A stretch of 64,000 nt of DNA from Pseudomonas fulva (GTDB lineage: Bacteria; Pseudomonadota; Gammaproteobacteria; Pseudomonadales; Pseudomonadaceae), in the NCBI RefSeq assembly GCF_015680705.1, contig NZ_JADNYP010000001.1, positions 1 to 64,000 of the forward strand, read 5' to 3'. The translations under genes and the position numbers were made by a program. The notes beneath the pieces are model-generated. The model was not told the DNA's origin and ran no database searches. It worked only from the letters and a program-made list of their open reading frames with translations. Of the stretch, positions 39,660 to 48,745 are shown in pieces. Each line of letters opens with the position of its first letter. Positions within the stretch are counted from its first letter, which is position 1.

Positions 39660-40703
39660 ATGCGTATCATCACCGCGTCGCTCAGCCTTGCGCTACTTTC
39701 CGGGGCCAGTCTCTGCGCCTTCGGCAATGAGCCTTCGCTGACCGTCATTTCCTTCGGCGGCGCCACCAAGGCCGCCCAGCAAACAGCGTATTTCCAACCG
39801 TTCGAGAAAACCGGAGCGGCCAGGATCGTCGCTGGCGAATACAACGGCGAACTGTCCAGGATCAAGGCCATGGTCGATGTCGGCCAGGTCTCCTGGGATG
39901 TGGTCGAGGTCGAAAGTCCGGAGCTGATCAGAGGCTGCGAAGAGGGCTTGTTCGAGCGCATGGATCCGGCCATTCTCGGCCAGCCGGCCAGCTATATGCC
40001 CGGCACCGTCAGCGAATGCGGCGTGGCCAGCTACGTGTGGTCGATGGTGCTGGCCTACAACCCGCAGAAACTCGGCAACGGCCCGACCTCCTGGGCGGAC
40101 TTCTGGGACACCGAGCGCTTCCCAGGCAAGCGCGGCCTGCGCAAAGGGGCCAAGTACACCCTTGAAGTCGCCCTGCTCGCCGACGGTGTGCCGCGCGAGG
40201 ATCTCTACCAGGTGCTGGCCAGCAAGGAAGGCGTGGATCGCGCCTTCCGCAAGCTCGACCAGATCAAGAAGCACATCCAGTGGTGGGAAGCCGGGGCCCA
40301 GCCACCGCAATGGCTGGTGGCTGGCGATGTGGTGATGTCGGCCGCCTACAATGGGCGTATCGCCGCGGCGCAGAAGGAAGGTTCCAAGCTCAGTATCGTC
40401 TGGCCGGGCAGCCTCTACGACCCGGACCACTGGGCGATCGTCCGGGGCACCAGGAACAAGGCACTTGCCGAGAAATTCATCCAGTTCGCCAGCCAGGCAG
40501 AGCCGCAGAAGACCTTCTCGGCACAAATTCCCTATGGGCCGGTGCGCCCGGATGCGCTCGCGCTGCTGCCAGGTGACGTCCAGGCGCAGCTGCCCACGGC
40601 TGCCGGCAACATTGCCCAGGCGCAGTTGGTGAACGCCGAGTTCTGGGTCGACCATGGCGAGGAGCTGGAGGAGCGCTTCAACGCCTGGGCGGCTCGCGGA
40701 TAG
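39660..40703 (+). CDS. PotD-like extracellular binding protein without a transporter
   Basis: A 347-residue periplasmic binding protein of the spermidine/putrescine class. Signal peptide residues 1-22; then SLTVISFGGATKAAQQTAYFQPFEKTGA, a family opening, and SWDVVEVESPELIRGCEEGLFERMD, GVASYVWSMVLAYNP and HWAIVRGTRNKALAEKFIQFAS. Start at 39660 has GAGGGAG upstream. No permease or ATPase gene lies nearby, so it either serves a transporter elsewhere or the rest was lost. It is followed by a strong terminator. Confidence 0.83.
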   Translation: MRIITASLSLALLSGASLCAFGNEPSLTVISFGGATKAAQQTAYFQPFEKTGAARIVAGEYNGELSRIKAMVDVGQVSWDVVEVESPELIRGCEEGLFERMDPAILGQPASYMPGTVSECGVASYVWSMVLAYNPQKLGNGPTSWADFWDTERFPGKRGLRKGAKYTLEVALLADGVPREDLYQVLASKEGVDRAFRKLDQIKKHIQWWEAGAQPPQWLVAGDVVMSAAYNGRIAAAQKEGSKLSIVWPGSLYDPDHWAIVRGTRNKALAEKFIQFASQAEPQKTFSAQIPYGPVRPDALALLPGDVQAQLPTAAGNIAQAQLVNAEFWVDHGEELEERFNAWAARG

Positions 40704-40719
40704 CGCTCCGTTGCCATGC

Positions 40720-40769
40720 AACCTCGCCAGAGCCGGCCGGATGCGCTGCCGGCCGTTTGGCGAGGTTTT
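40720..40769 (+). terminator. Rho-independent terminator after the PotD-like gene
   Basis: AACCTCGCCA (40720-40729) pairs with TGGCGAGGTT (40758-40767) around an inner CGGCCGG/CCGGCCG stem, and GGTTTT follows. It lies between convergent genes and has A-residues on the other flank, so it may act both ways. Confidence 0.8.
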
Positions 40770-40832
40770 CGTGATCGAGCGGGCCCGCCGGGAGGCATCC
40801 CGCAGCCATGCGGCATCGACGGCTTGCCCGCC

Positions 40833-42164
40833 TTACATCAGTTTCCACGTGTAGCTGACGATCAACCGGTTCTCGTCCGCGTCCACCTGGCTACTGGAAC
40901 CCATTTCGCTGACATTGGCGTAGTTCGAGCGAAGCAAGGCGTTCTTCCAGGTCACGTTCATGCCCTTGAGCGTTCCCTTGGGCACCGTATAGGAAAGCGC
41001 CAGGTCCCGTTCCCACTCCTTGCCGTCACCGCCCGGCTGGTCGATACCGTCGCCCTTGAGATAACTCAGCGCCGTGGTCAACCCTGGGATGCCAATGGCC
41101 GCGAAATCGTACTCATAGCGAGCGATCCAGGTGCGCTCGCCGGCGTGCTGGAACTTGCCGATCTGCAGGTTGGTGACCAGGGGTGCGGTGATGCCATCGC
41201 CCTGGTTGAGGAACGGGAAGTCGCTCCTGCCGTCCACGGCCTGGTAGCCGGCGCTGAACGCATGAGAAGCCAGCGAATAGGTGAACAGCGCGCTCCAGGT
41301 GTGGTTGTCGACTTCGCCAGCGTTGCGGTAGCCGGCGGCCCAGTAGCCCTGCGCACGCCCTTGCGCCGACGAGTTCTTGCCATCCGGGGAGCTGCGATAG
41401 TACTGCAGGTCCGACTTGAGCGTGCCTACCGCAAGTGCCTGGGTATGGGTCAAGCCGAGAAAGTGCTGCTGGTAGAAGTCGCTCAGGCTGGCGTAGTAGT
41501 AACGCAGCACAAGGTTCCTGCTGGCGCGGTAATCGGCGCCACCGTAATAGAATTCGGAGCTGCGCTGCCCCTTTCGGCCGTTGGCACCGGCGATGGACAT
41601 GCCATCCCAGTCGGTGGAGTTGCGCGCGCGTACTCGATTGAGACGTCCACCAATGAAAGTGAAATCATCCAGCTCGTTGGAGGTGATCTGAGCGCCCTGG
41701 AAACTCTGGGGCAACAAGCGACCATCATTGGCCTTGAGCACGGGCAGTTTCGGCATCAGCGTGCCGACCTTGGCTTCGGTCCTGGAGATCTTCGCCTTGA
41801 GCGTGGGCCCCAGGCTGGCAAAGCTGCGCACCGCGTCGCCGTTGCTCTGGCTCGGGAATACGGTACCGCCGGTGCTGGACTTCGAGGCACCATTGGTACC
41901 GCCCCCCGAGTCCAGGCGGATGCCCAGCAGGCCCATGGCGTCGAGGCCAAAGCCTACCGTTCCGGGGGTGTAGCCAGAGACGTAGTTGAGAATGAAACCT
42001 TGCCCCCACTCCTCTTTCTTGTTCGGAGCGCGATCGCGGTTGTCGGTGTTGATATAGAAGTTGCGCGTGGTCAGGTTGAGCTGGCTGTCTTCGATGAAGC
42101 CCGCAGCGGCGGCCTGCCCGGCGATTGCCGAAGCGACAGCTGCCGCCAAGATATGACGATTCAT
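40833..42164 (-). CDS. OprD-family porin of the amine cluster
   Basis: A 443-residue porin. Signal peptide cleaves after AAA near residue 20, then GFIEDSQLNLTTRNFYINTD, KKEEWGQGFILNYVSGYTPG, DAMGLLGIRLDSGGG, RYEYDFAAIGIPGLTTALSYLKGD and terminal NRLIVSYTWKLM. Extra residues in loop regions make it slightly longer than the other three porins in the window. It is convergent with the PotD-like gene and in the same direction as the LysR gene at 42320, 155 bases downstream of it. Confidence 0.88.
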   Translation of the reverse strand: MNRHILAAAVASAIAGQAAAAGFIEDSQLNLTTRNFYINTDNRDRAPNKKEEWGQGFILNYVSGYTPGTVGFGLDAMGLLGIRLDSGGGTNGASKSSTGGTVFPSQSNGDAVRSFASLGPTLKAKISRTEAKVGTLMPKLPVLKANDGRLLPQSFQGAQITSNELDDFTFIGGRLNRVRARNSTDWDGMSIAGANGRKGQRSSEFYYGGADYRASRNLVLRYYYASLSDFYQQHFLGLTHTQALAVGTLKSDLQYYRSSPDGKNSSAQGRAQGYWAAGYRNAGEVDNHTWSALFTYSLASHAFSAGYQAVDGRSDFPFLNQGDGITAPLVTNLQIGKFQHAGERTWIARYEYDFAAIGIPGLTTALSYLKGDGIDQPGGDGKEWERDLALSYTVPKGTLKGMNVTWKNALLRSNYANVSEMGSSSQVDADENRLIVSYTWKLM

Positions 42165-42319
42165 TTACTTCCCGTTGGTTCTAGATGAGCATCCCAAGGC
42201 GCCTGGGTTGCGCAGGGCTCGGGGTTGGAGCAGAGCGCGCATTCTAGCGTAATTGGGGCGCTCGGCCTCGCCAGGCCGGCCATGCATGAACTTTTTTTCA
42301 TGAAGGCCAAGGCCCGCGC

Positions 42320-43222
42320 TCACTGCAGCCGTGCCGCCGCCGCGCCCATCATCTCCTCGACCAGCCCGGCGAACCGCTGGGTCAGCAAGCTGCGCGGACG
42401 ATCCGCCGGCAGCAGCAGATAAGTCGTGAAGCGCAACTGCGGCGCGAACGGTCGGGTCTCGATGCCCACGTGCCGGTACTCCGCGGCCACCAGCGGGTTG
42501 ACGATGCTCACCCCAAGCCCAAGCCCGACCAGAGAACAGACATTGGCCGCGTGATGGGTTTCCAGGTTCATCCTGCGGTAAGCCTTGTCTTGCGGGAACG
42601 CTCTGTCGATGCGCTTGCGCGAGCCGTCGTTCTGGGACAGCGAGATGAACTCCTCGCCCTTGAGATCGCCCGGTTCGACCACCTCGAGCGTGCCCAGCCG
42701 ATGCCCGGTGGGAAACACGCATACCCCGGGCACATCGCAAATGACCTTGGCGTCGACCCCCGGCATCGCTTCCCCGACATAGGACGCCAGCCCCAGGTCG
42801 CAGAACCGCGAGGCAGCCCAGTGCGCGACGGTGGGCGAGTCATTGGTATGAATGGAGATGGCCACATCCGGGTTCTGCTGGCGGAAGCGCTGGATCACCC
42901 GCGGCAGCACGGTGAGCGTCAACGACGGCACCGCCCCGATCCGCAAGCGCCCGGTCCCGACGCGACGGATGCTCTGCGCCGAAGACTCCAGGCTCTCGAG
43001 GCCGATGAAGGCACGTTCGACATCGGTGAACAGCGCCGTGCCTTCGTCGGTCGGCAGCAGTCGGCCGCCGACCCGCTGGAACAGCCGGAAACCGCTGTTG
43101 CGCTCGAGTTGGGCGATCAGCCTGCTGATGTTCGGCTGCGAGGTATGCAGCGCTTCGGCGGCCGCGGTCATCGAGCCGCTGAGCATGACGGCGCGAAAGG
43201 CCTCGACCTGCTTGAAGTTCAT
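42320..43222 (-). CDS. LysR-family regulator of the ABC/lyase operon
   Basis: A 300-residue LysR protein: NFKQVEAFRAVMLSGSMTAAAEALHTSQPNISRLIAQLERNSGFRLFQRVGGRLLPTDEG is the helix-turn-helix region, and the ligand domain begins RLRIGAVPSLTLTVLPRVIQRFRQQNP. It is closest in form to NocR/OccR-like regulators of opine and arginine-related catabolism. It is divergent from the binding-protein gene at 43470, so it likely controls the ABC operon. The 3' gap toward the porin contains a CATGAA-N6-TTCATG repeat (42285-42302). Confidence 0.85.
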   Translation of the reverse strand: MNFKQVEAFRAVMLSGSMTAAAEALHTSQPNISRLIAQLERNSGFRLFQRVGGRLLPTDEGTALFTDVERAFIGLESLESSAQSIRRVGTGRLRIGAVPSLTLTVLPRVIQRFRQQNPDVAISIHTNDSPTVAHWAASRFCDLGLASYVGEAMPGVDAKVICDVPGVCVFPTGHRLGTLEVVEPGDLKGEEFISLSQNDGSRKRIDRAFPQDKAYRRMNLETHHAANVCSLVGLGLGVSIVNPLVAAEYRHVGIETRPFAPQLRFTTYLLLPADRPRSLLTQRFAGLVEEMMGAAAARLQ

Positions 43223-43469
43223 GGTGCGCTCCTGGCGGCCATATCATTTACGCATGGGCCGCTGCCGATCTTTGATTTGTTTGCATGAGCAGAAGGCCTT
43301 ATAACAGATCTACATCGACGTGACCGCACAGACGGGCGCGATGAATCGAGCACGGGGCAGTTACAAAGACAACAAGGCTGCTGCTCACCCCTACTCTCTC
43401 TGCCCTTGTATTCATGGTGTCGCCGCGCATGCGCGCAGGCCGACGCTGCAATGTAAACCAGGAGGCATC

Positions 43470-44315
43470 ATGTCGTTTTCCTTGAAAATCCTTGGTGGCG
43501 CGCTGGCGCTCTCGTGTATTGCGATGGCCGCATCGATGCAGGCGCGCGCCGCGCAGCTGCCACCGGTACCGGACGAGATCAAGCAAGCGGACCACTTGCG
43601 CGCTGGCGTGCGCTGCGATCAACCGCCCTATGGCTTCCAGGACGGCAGTGGCGAATTCGCCGGGGTGGAAGTGGAAATGGCCAAGCAGATCGCCCTCTGG
43701 GCGCTTGGATCGAAGGACAAGGTGTCGTTCACCTGTGTCACCGCAGAGAACCGCGTCCCGCAGCTGCTCGGGCGCAAGGTCGACTTCCTCATCGCGACAC
43801 TGGGCGTTACCCCCGAGCGCCAGCGGGTGATCGACTTCAGCGTGCCGTATCGCTGGGGCGCCAGCGACGTGGTGGTGAAAAAGGACAGCGGCATCCAGAA
43901 GATCGCCGACCTCAAGGGCAAGACCCTGGCGACCCTCAAGGGATCGGTGCAGGCCAAGTGGTTCGAAGACCACCTGCCAGAGGTCAGGACCTTGCGCATG
44001 AACAGCGCAGCCGATGCCTTGCAGACGTTCCGCCAAGGCCGCGCCGATGCCTACACACACGATGCGGCGACCCTGGTGGTGGTGGCCGACAACGACAAGA
44101 ACGCTCGACTGCTGAACGAGCCGTTCCAGATCTCCGATGCCGCCATCGGCCTGCGCAAGAACGATGCCGCCTGGCGCGACTACCTCAGTGCCGCGGTCAC
44201 CCGGATGCGCGAGGAACGCCTGTTCCGCGGCTGGGTGCAGCAGTTCGTGCCAGAGAACATCCAGGGCTACTACATCAGCGTGTTCGAGCAGGCCAAGCCT
44301 GCCGAAGCGCTCTGA
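43470..44315 (+). CDS. Polar amino-acid-type ABC binding protein
   Basis: A 281-residue periplasmic binding protein. GGAGG stands seven bases before the ATG at 43470, and a signal peptide ends after ARA near residue 28. The SBP family 3 pattern is clear: LRAGVRCDQPPYGFQDGSGEFAGVEVEMAKQIA, FLIATLGVTPERQRVIDFSVPY, DLKGKTLATLKGSVQAKWF and RADAYTHDAATLVVVADN. It is the first gene of an operon with two permeases, a lyase and two ATPases. Confidence 0.88.
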   Translation: MSFSLKILGGALALSCIAMAASMQARAAQLPPVPDEIKQADHLRAGVRCDQPPYGFQDGSGEFAGVEVEMAKQIALWALGSKDKVSFTCVTAENRVPQLLGRKVDFLIATLGVTPERQRVIDFSVPYRWGASDVVVKKDSGIQKIADLKGKTLATLKGSVQAKWFEDHLPEVRTLRMNSAADALQTFRQGRADAYTHDAATLVVVADNDKNARLLNEPFQISDAAIGLRKNDAAWRDYLSAAVTRMREERLFRGWVQQFVPENIQGYYISVFEQAKPAEAL

Positions 44316-44328
44316 ACGGGCGCCACCC

Positions 44329-44991
44329 ATGGACTTCGATATCCATTACCTGGCGGCCCAGTGGCCCGCACTGCTCGATGGCGTGCTGATGACATTGCAG
44401 GTGACCTTGCTGGCGATCCTGTGCTCGTTGCTCATCGGCATCCTCGGAGGCGCGGTGCGGGTATTCAAGGTGCCGGTGCTGAGCCAACTGGTGGTGCTGT
44501 ACGTGGAACTGATCCGCAACAGCCCGATCCTCGTGCAGCTGTTCTTCATCTTCTATGGCCTGCCGGCCGTCGGCATGGAGCTGTCGTTGTTCTGGTCAGG
44601 GGTGCTGTGCCTGTCATTGTGGGCCGGCGCCTACCAGATCGAGAACATGCGTGGCGGCCTGGCCACGGTCGAGCACGGCATGCGCGAGGCCAGCGATGCA
44701 CTGAGCCTCAAAACTCATCACTATTTCTACCTGGTGGCATTGCCGATCGCTTTTCGCACCAGCCTGCCTGCCGTGCTCAATACCTCCATCTCGCTGTTGA
44801 AGAACTCCTCCTACCTGCAGGCGATCGGGCTTGCCGAGCTCACCTTCGTCGCGGTGGATCGCATCGCCACCGATTTCCGAGCCATCGAGATGTTCACCGC
44901 GATCTGCGTAATGTACCTGCTGCTGGTCGGCGTGCTGGCGTTGCTGACCAGTCGCCTTTCCGCCCACCTGCAACGCCCTTTCCGGCAGTGA
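44329..44991 (+). CDS. ABC permease, HisM/GlnP type (first)
   Basis: A 220-residue inner-membrane permease with about five helices. It opens WPALLDGVLMTLQVTLLAILCSLLIG and has ELIRNSPILVQLFFIFYGLP, then the EAA-like coupling loop REASDALSLKTHHYFYLVALPIAFRTSLPAVLN. It starts 13 bases after the binding-protein stop and forms a heterodimer with the next gene product. Confidence 0.88.
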   Translation: MDFDIHYLAAQWPALLDGVLMTLQVTLLAILCSLLIGILGGAVRVFKVPVLSQLVVLYVELIRNSPILVQLFFIFYGLPAVGMELSLFWSGVLCLSLWAGAYQIENMRGGLATVEHGMREASDALSLKTHHYFYLVALPIAFRTSLPAVLNTSISLLKNSSYLQAIGLAELTFVAVDRIATDFRAIEMFTAICVMYLLLVGVLALLTSRLSAHLQRPFRQ

Positions 44992-44998
44992 GGCGCGC

Positions 44999-45718
44999 AT
45001 GAACTTTCTGATCGAAAACTGGCCCTTCGTGCTCAAGGGCCTGGGCATGACCTTGCGCCTGGCGCTGGTAGTGCTGCTGTTCACCACGCTCATCTCGACG
45101 GTGCTGGGCGTGCTCGCCACGGTCAAGAACAAGTGGCTGTGGTGGACGATCCACGGCTATGTCGAGCTGTTTCGCTCGATCCCGCTGATCGTCAACGTGT
45201 TCTTCATCTTCTTCGGCGCGCCGATGTTCGGGCTCGACCTGAGCCCCTTCGCGGCAGTCACCACCGGCTTGACCTTGTGGGGCAGCGCCAACGGCATCGA
45301 AATCGTGCGTGGCGGCCTGGAGTCGGTCTCCCGACACCAGTGGAAGAGCGCCTGGGCACTGGGACTGCGCCCTTGGCAGATCTACCTGCACGTCATCGCG
45401 CCACAGTCGATGCGGGCGATCCTGCCCGCCTACACCGGCCTGCTGACCATGCTGGTGCAGGCTACCTCGCTGGGCGCGCTGGTAGGCGTGAGCGAGTTTC
45501 TCAAGGTCGGCCAGATCATCATCGAACGCGAGACGGTGATGACCGGGGTCAGCCCAGCGTTCAGCGTCTATGGCCTGGTGCTGCTGGTTTATTTCGTCAT
45601 CTGTTCACTGCTGAGCGGCTTGAGCCGTTATCTCGAACGTCGGCTGGCGCGCCCAGTGACGCGAGCCACTATTGATGAGGGGGCAACATGCAAGAATCCA
45701 AAGTCAGCCGGCGCCTGA
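44999..45718 (+). CDS. ABC permease, HisQ/GlnP type (second)
   Basis: A 239-residue permease, starting 7 bases after the first one stops. It opens WPFVLKGLGMTLRLALVVLLFTTLIS, has ELFRSIPLIVNVFFIFFGAP and the coupling loop KSAWALGLRPWQIYLHVIAPQSMRAILPAYTGL. Its 3' end overlaps the lyase gene by 31 bases, which argues for strict co-expression of transport and the lyase. Confidence 0.88.
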   Translation: MNFLIENWPFVLKGLGMTLRLALVVLLFTTLISTVLGVLATVKNKWLWWTIHGYVELFRSIPLIVNVFFIFFGAPMFGLDLSPFAAVTTGLTLWGSANGIEIVRGGLESVSRHQWKSAWALGLRPWQIYLHVIAPQSMRAILPAYTGLLTMLVQATSLGALVGVSEFLKVGQIIIERETVMTGVSPAFSVYGLVLLVYFVICSLLSGLSRYLERRLARPVTRATIDEGATCKNPKSAGA

Positions 45719-47190
45719 AGGAACCCACCGCGCCCGAGGTCAACGAGTTCATCTACCGGCCGCGCCTGCAAGGCTTCGCCGAAGGCTTCGAGCTGCTGGG
45801 CGACATCAACAAGGCGCACATCGTGATGCTGGCCGAAAACCGGCTGATCCGGCCGGAACACGCCGCTGCGCTGGCCAAGGGCGTGCTGGACATGGAGGCG
45901 GCCGGTGCCGGGGCGGTCATCCTCGATCCGTCCCGTGAAGACGCCTACTTCAACTACGAGGCGCACCTGATTGAGCAGATCGGTGCCGATGTCGGGGGGC
46001 GCCTGCACACCGGACGCAGCCGCAACGACCTGCTGGCGACCCTCGACCGGCTGCGCTGTCGCGAGGTACTCATGGACCTGATCGACGAGCTGGTCCAGGT
46101 TCGCCAGACGGCCATCAGCCAGGCTGGGCTGTACGCGGAGGTGGTGATGCCCGGCTATACCCACCTGCAGCCTGCCCAGCCGATCACCTACGGTTACTAC
46201 CTGTCGGCGGTCGAGCAAGCACTGGCGCGGGACTGCGCACGCCTGGCGCAGACGCTCGAATCGATGAACCACAGCCCCCTCGGCGCGGCTGCCTTCGCCG
46301 GTACGCCGTTCGCCATCGATCGGCAGCGCACCGCGCAGCTGCTCGGCTTCGACGGGTACCTGGACAACGCCCTCGATGCGGTGGGCTCGCGTGACTTCAT
46401 CCTCGAGAGCCTGTCGCACCTGAGCCTGCTGTCGGTGTTCTGGAGCCGGGTCGCCCAGGACTACTTCGTCTGGAGCACCCATGAGTTCAGCCTGATCGAC
46501 TTCCCCGACAGCGTGGCCGCCACCTCGAGCATCATGCCGCAGAAGAAGAACCCCACCGTGCTGGAATACCTCAAGGGCCGCAGCGGGCACATCCTCGGTC
46601 TGCTGATGGGCGCCAGCGCCTCGATCAAGGGGACCCACTTCTCCCACACCGGCGATGCCAACCGCGAAGGCACCCGGGGCTTCTGGGAGGCGGCCGAGGA
46701 AAGCCTGCGCTGCCTGAAGTTGCTCAACCTGGTGCTGCGTACCGCCGTGCCCAACGCCACCTTGGCGGTGCGCCGCGCAGGCGAGGACTTCTCCACCGCG
46801 ACCGGGCTGGCGGACCTGATCGTGCGCGAAGCGGACCTGTCGTTCCGCGAAGCACATCATGTGGTTGGAGGCGTCGTGCGCATGGCCATGGACAACGGCT
46901 TGCTGGCGCACCAGATCGACAGCGCGATGGTCGATGCCTGCGCCATCGAGCAGCTGGGCCATGCGCTGAACCTGCCGCCGCAGAAGGTCCGCGACTGTCT
47001 CGATCCGACCGCCAACGTCCAGGGGCGCGCTTCTGCCGGCGGCCCGGCACTGTCGTCCTTGAAGCCGAGCCTCGCGCGCGCCGACAAGCGCATTGGCGAG
47101 GATCGCCAAGCCAACCAGGTCCGTCGCGAACGCCTGGCCGAGGCGAGCCGGACACTGCAGCAATTGACCCGCGCGCAGGCCGACGCATGA
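45688..47190 (+). CDS. Argininosuccinate-lyase-like enzyme in a transport operon
   Basis: A 500-residue fumarase/aspartase-superfamily enzyme. The superfamily signature [18 protein letters not shown] and the HTGRSRND region place it with ArgH, but the ArgH-conserved Gln after GRSRND is Leu ([10 protein letters not shown]) and HLQRAQP reads HLQPAQP, so the substrate may be an argininosuccinate analogue. The N-terminal 25 residues are extra compared with ArgH (about 460). It lies inside the ABC operon, overlaps a permease by 31 bases and the ATPase by ATGA. That points to catabolism of an imported compound rather than arginine synthesis. Confidence 0.85.
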   Translation: MQESKVSRRLKEPTAPEVNEFIYRPRLQGFAEGFELLGDINKAHIVMLAENRLIRPEHAAALAKGVLDMEAAGAGAVILDPSREDAYFNYEAHLIEQIGADVGGRLHTGRSRNDLLATLDRLRCREVLMDLIDELVQVRQTAISQAGLYAEVVMPGYTHLQPAQPITYGYYLSAVEQALARDCARLAQTLESMNHSPLGAAAFAGTPFAIDRQRTAQLLGFDGYLDNALDAVGSRDFILESLSHLSLLSVFWSRVAQDYFVWSTHEFSLIDFPDSVAATSSIMPQKKNPTVLEYLKGRSGHILGLLMGASASIKGTHFSHTGDANREGTRGFWEAAEESLRCLKLLNLVLRTAVPNATLAVRRAGEDFSTATGLADLIVREADLSFREAHHVVGGVVRMAMDNGLLAHQIDSAMVDACAIEQLGHALNLPPQKVRDCLDPTANVQGRASAGGPALSSLKPSLARADKRIGEDRQANQVRRERLAEASRTLQQLTRAQADA

Positions 47191-47927
47191 GCAGCATGCT
47201 GCAGGTCCGTGACCTGCACAAACGGTTCGGCGAGCACCAGGTGGTCAGGGGGGTAGACCTGGACGTGCGCGAAGGCGAAGTGGTGGTGATCATCGGCCCG
47301 AGTGGTTCCGGCAAGTCCACCTTCATTCGCTGCCTCAACAGCCTGGAGCCACCGAGCGCGGGCAGCGTGGTGCTCGGCGCCGGAGCGTCGGTCAAGGCCA
47401 GCGACCGCCGGGCCTTGGCCCGGCTGCGCGAAGAGGTCGGCATGGTGTTCCAGGATTACACCCTGTTTCCGCACCTGAGCGTGATCGCCAACATGACGCT
47501 GGCACCGGTCAAGCTCAAGCGCGCCTCCAGGGAAGAGGCCCAGCGTAGCGCACTGGCCCTGCTCGACCGGGTCGGCCTGCGACACAAGGCCGACAGCTAT
47601 CCCTCGGAACTGTCCGGCGGCCAGCAGCAACGGGTGGCGATCGTCAGGGCACTGGCGATGAAGCCCAAGCTGCTGCTGTTCGACGAGCCGACGTCGGCGC
47701 TAGATCCGGAGACCGTGGGCGATGTGCTGAACGTGATGAAGGGCCTGGCGGCCGAAGGCATGACCATGATAATCGTCACTCACGAGATGGGCTTTGCCCG
47801 TGAGGTGGCCGACCGGGTGGCGTTCTTCGACTGCGGCAGGATCATCGAGATGGGCCCGCCCGCGCAGATCTTCGGCGCCCCGCGAGAGGCGCGCACGCGC
47901 CAGTTCCTGCAAAGCGTCCTGTGCTAG
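47187..47927 (+). CDS. ABC ATPase of the amino-acid importer (first)
   Basis: A 246-residue GlnQ/HisP-type ATPase: Walker [18 protein letters not shown]-loop [14 protein letters not shown], signature [15 protein letters not shown], Walker [15 protein letters not shown] and the switch His in [16 protein letters not shown]. The ATG overlaps the lyase stop. It shares the operon with a second complete ATPase, which is unusual for this transporter class. Confidence 0.9.
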   Translation: MSSMLQVRDLHKRFGEHQVVRGVDLDVREGEVVVIIGPSGSGKSTFIRCLNSLEPPSAGSVVLGAGASVKASDRRALARLREEVGMVFQDYTLFPHLSVIANMTLAPVKLKRASREEAQRSALALLDRVGLRHKADSYPSELSGGQQQRVAIVRALAMKPKLLLFDEPTSALDPETVGDVLNVMKGLAAEGMTMIIVTHEMGFAREVADRVAFFDCGRIIEMGPPAQIFGAPREARTRQFLQSVLC

Positions 47928-47965
47928 GGGCCAGGTTGCCGACCTATGATCCGGAGATTCCAACC

Positions 47966-48706
47966 ATGAGCGACAACCCGATCATCCGCATGGAAGGCGT
48001 GCACAAATGGTACACCGACTTCCATGTTCTCAAGGGCATCGACCTGAAGGTGAACCGGGGCGAACGCATCGTCCTGTGCGGTCCTTCGGGCTCGGGCAAA
48101 TCCACCACCATTCGCTGTCTCAACTGCCTGGAAGGCTACCAGCAGGGCAAGATCACCATCGACGGCACGCCAATGACCCCAGCGCGGCAAACCGTCGAAG
48201 CCATCCGTCGCAACGTGGGCATGGTGTTCCAGCACTTCAACCTCTTCCCGCACCTGACCATCCTGCAGAATTGCATGCTGGCGCCCACCTGGGTGGGCAA
48301 GGTCTCGAAGAAGCAGGCGGCCGAGACGGCCATGCACTATCTGGAGCGCGTGCGCATTCCCGAGCAGGCGCACAAGTATCCGGGCCAATTGTCGGGAGGC
48401 CAGCAACAGCGCGTGGCGATTGCACGGGCGCTCTGCATGAAGCCGAAGATCATGCTGTTCGACGAGCCGACCTCGGCGCTCGACCCGGAGATGGTCAAGG
48501 AGGTCCTCGACACCATGGTCGGCCTGGCCGAAGACGGCATGACCATGGTGTGCGTCACGCATGAGATGGGCTTTGCGCGTACCGTGGCCAACCGGGTGAT
48601 CTTCATGGACCGGGGCGAGATCGTCGAACAGGCGCCGCCGGAGCGTTTCTTCGGCGCCCCGCAGAACGAACGGACCCGCCTGTTCCTCAGCCAGGTGCTG
48701 CACTGA
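47966..48706 (+). CDS. ABC ATPase of the amino-acid importer (second)
   Basis: A 246-residue ATPase paralogous to the previous one: Walker [18 protein letters not shown]-loop [14 protein letters not shown], signature [15 protein letters not shown], Walker [15 protein letters not shown], switch His in [21 protein letters not shown] precedes the ATG at 47966; the frame from 47921 overlaps the previous gene. Identity with the first ATPase is far from complete, so this is not a fresh duplication. The two could form a heterodimer or one could serve another permease. Confidence 0.9.
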   Translation: MSDNPIIRMEGVHKWYTDFHVLKGIDLKVNRGERIVLCGPSGSGKSTTIRCLNCLEGYQQGKITIDGTPMTPARQTVEAIRRNVGMVFQHFNLFPHLTILQNCMLAPTWVGKVSKKQAAETAMHYLERVRIPEQAHKYPGQLSGGQQQRVAIARALCMKPKIMLFDEPTSALDPEMVKEVLDTMVGLAEDGMTMVCVTHEMGFARTVANRVIFMDRGEIVEQAPPERFFGAPQNERTRLFLSQVLH

Positions 48707-48745
48707 CGCTGCGCCTGTCCGCCGGCAGCCCACGGCGTGGCGACC

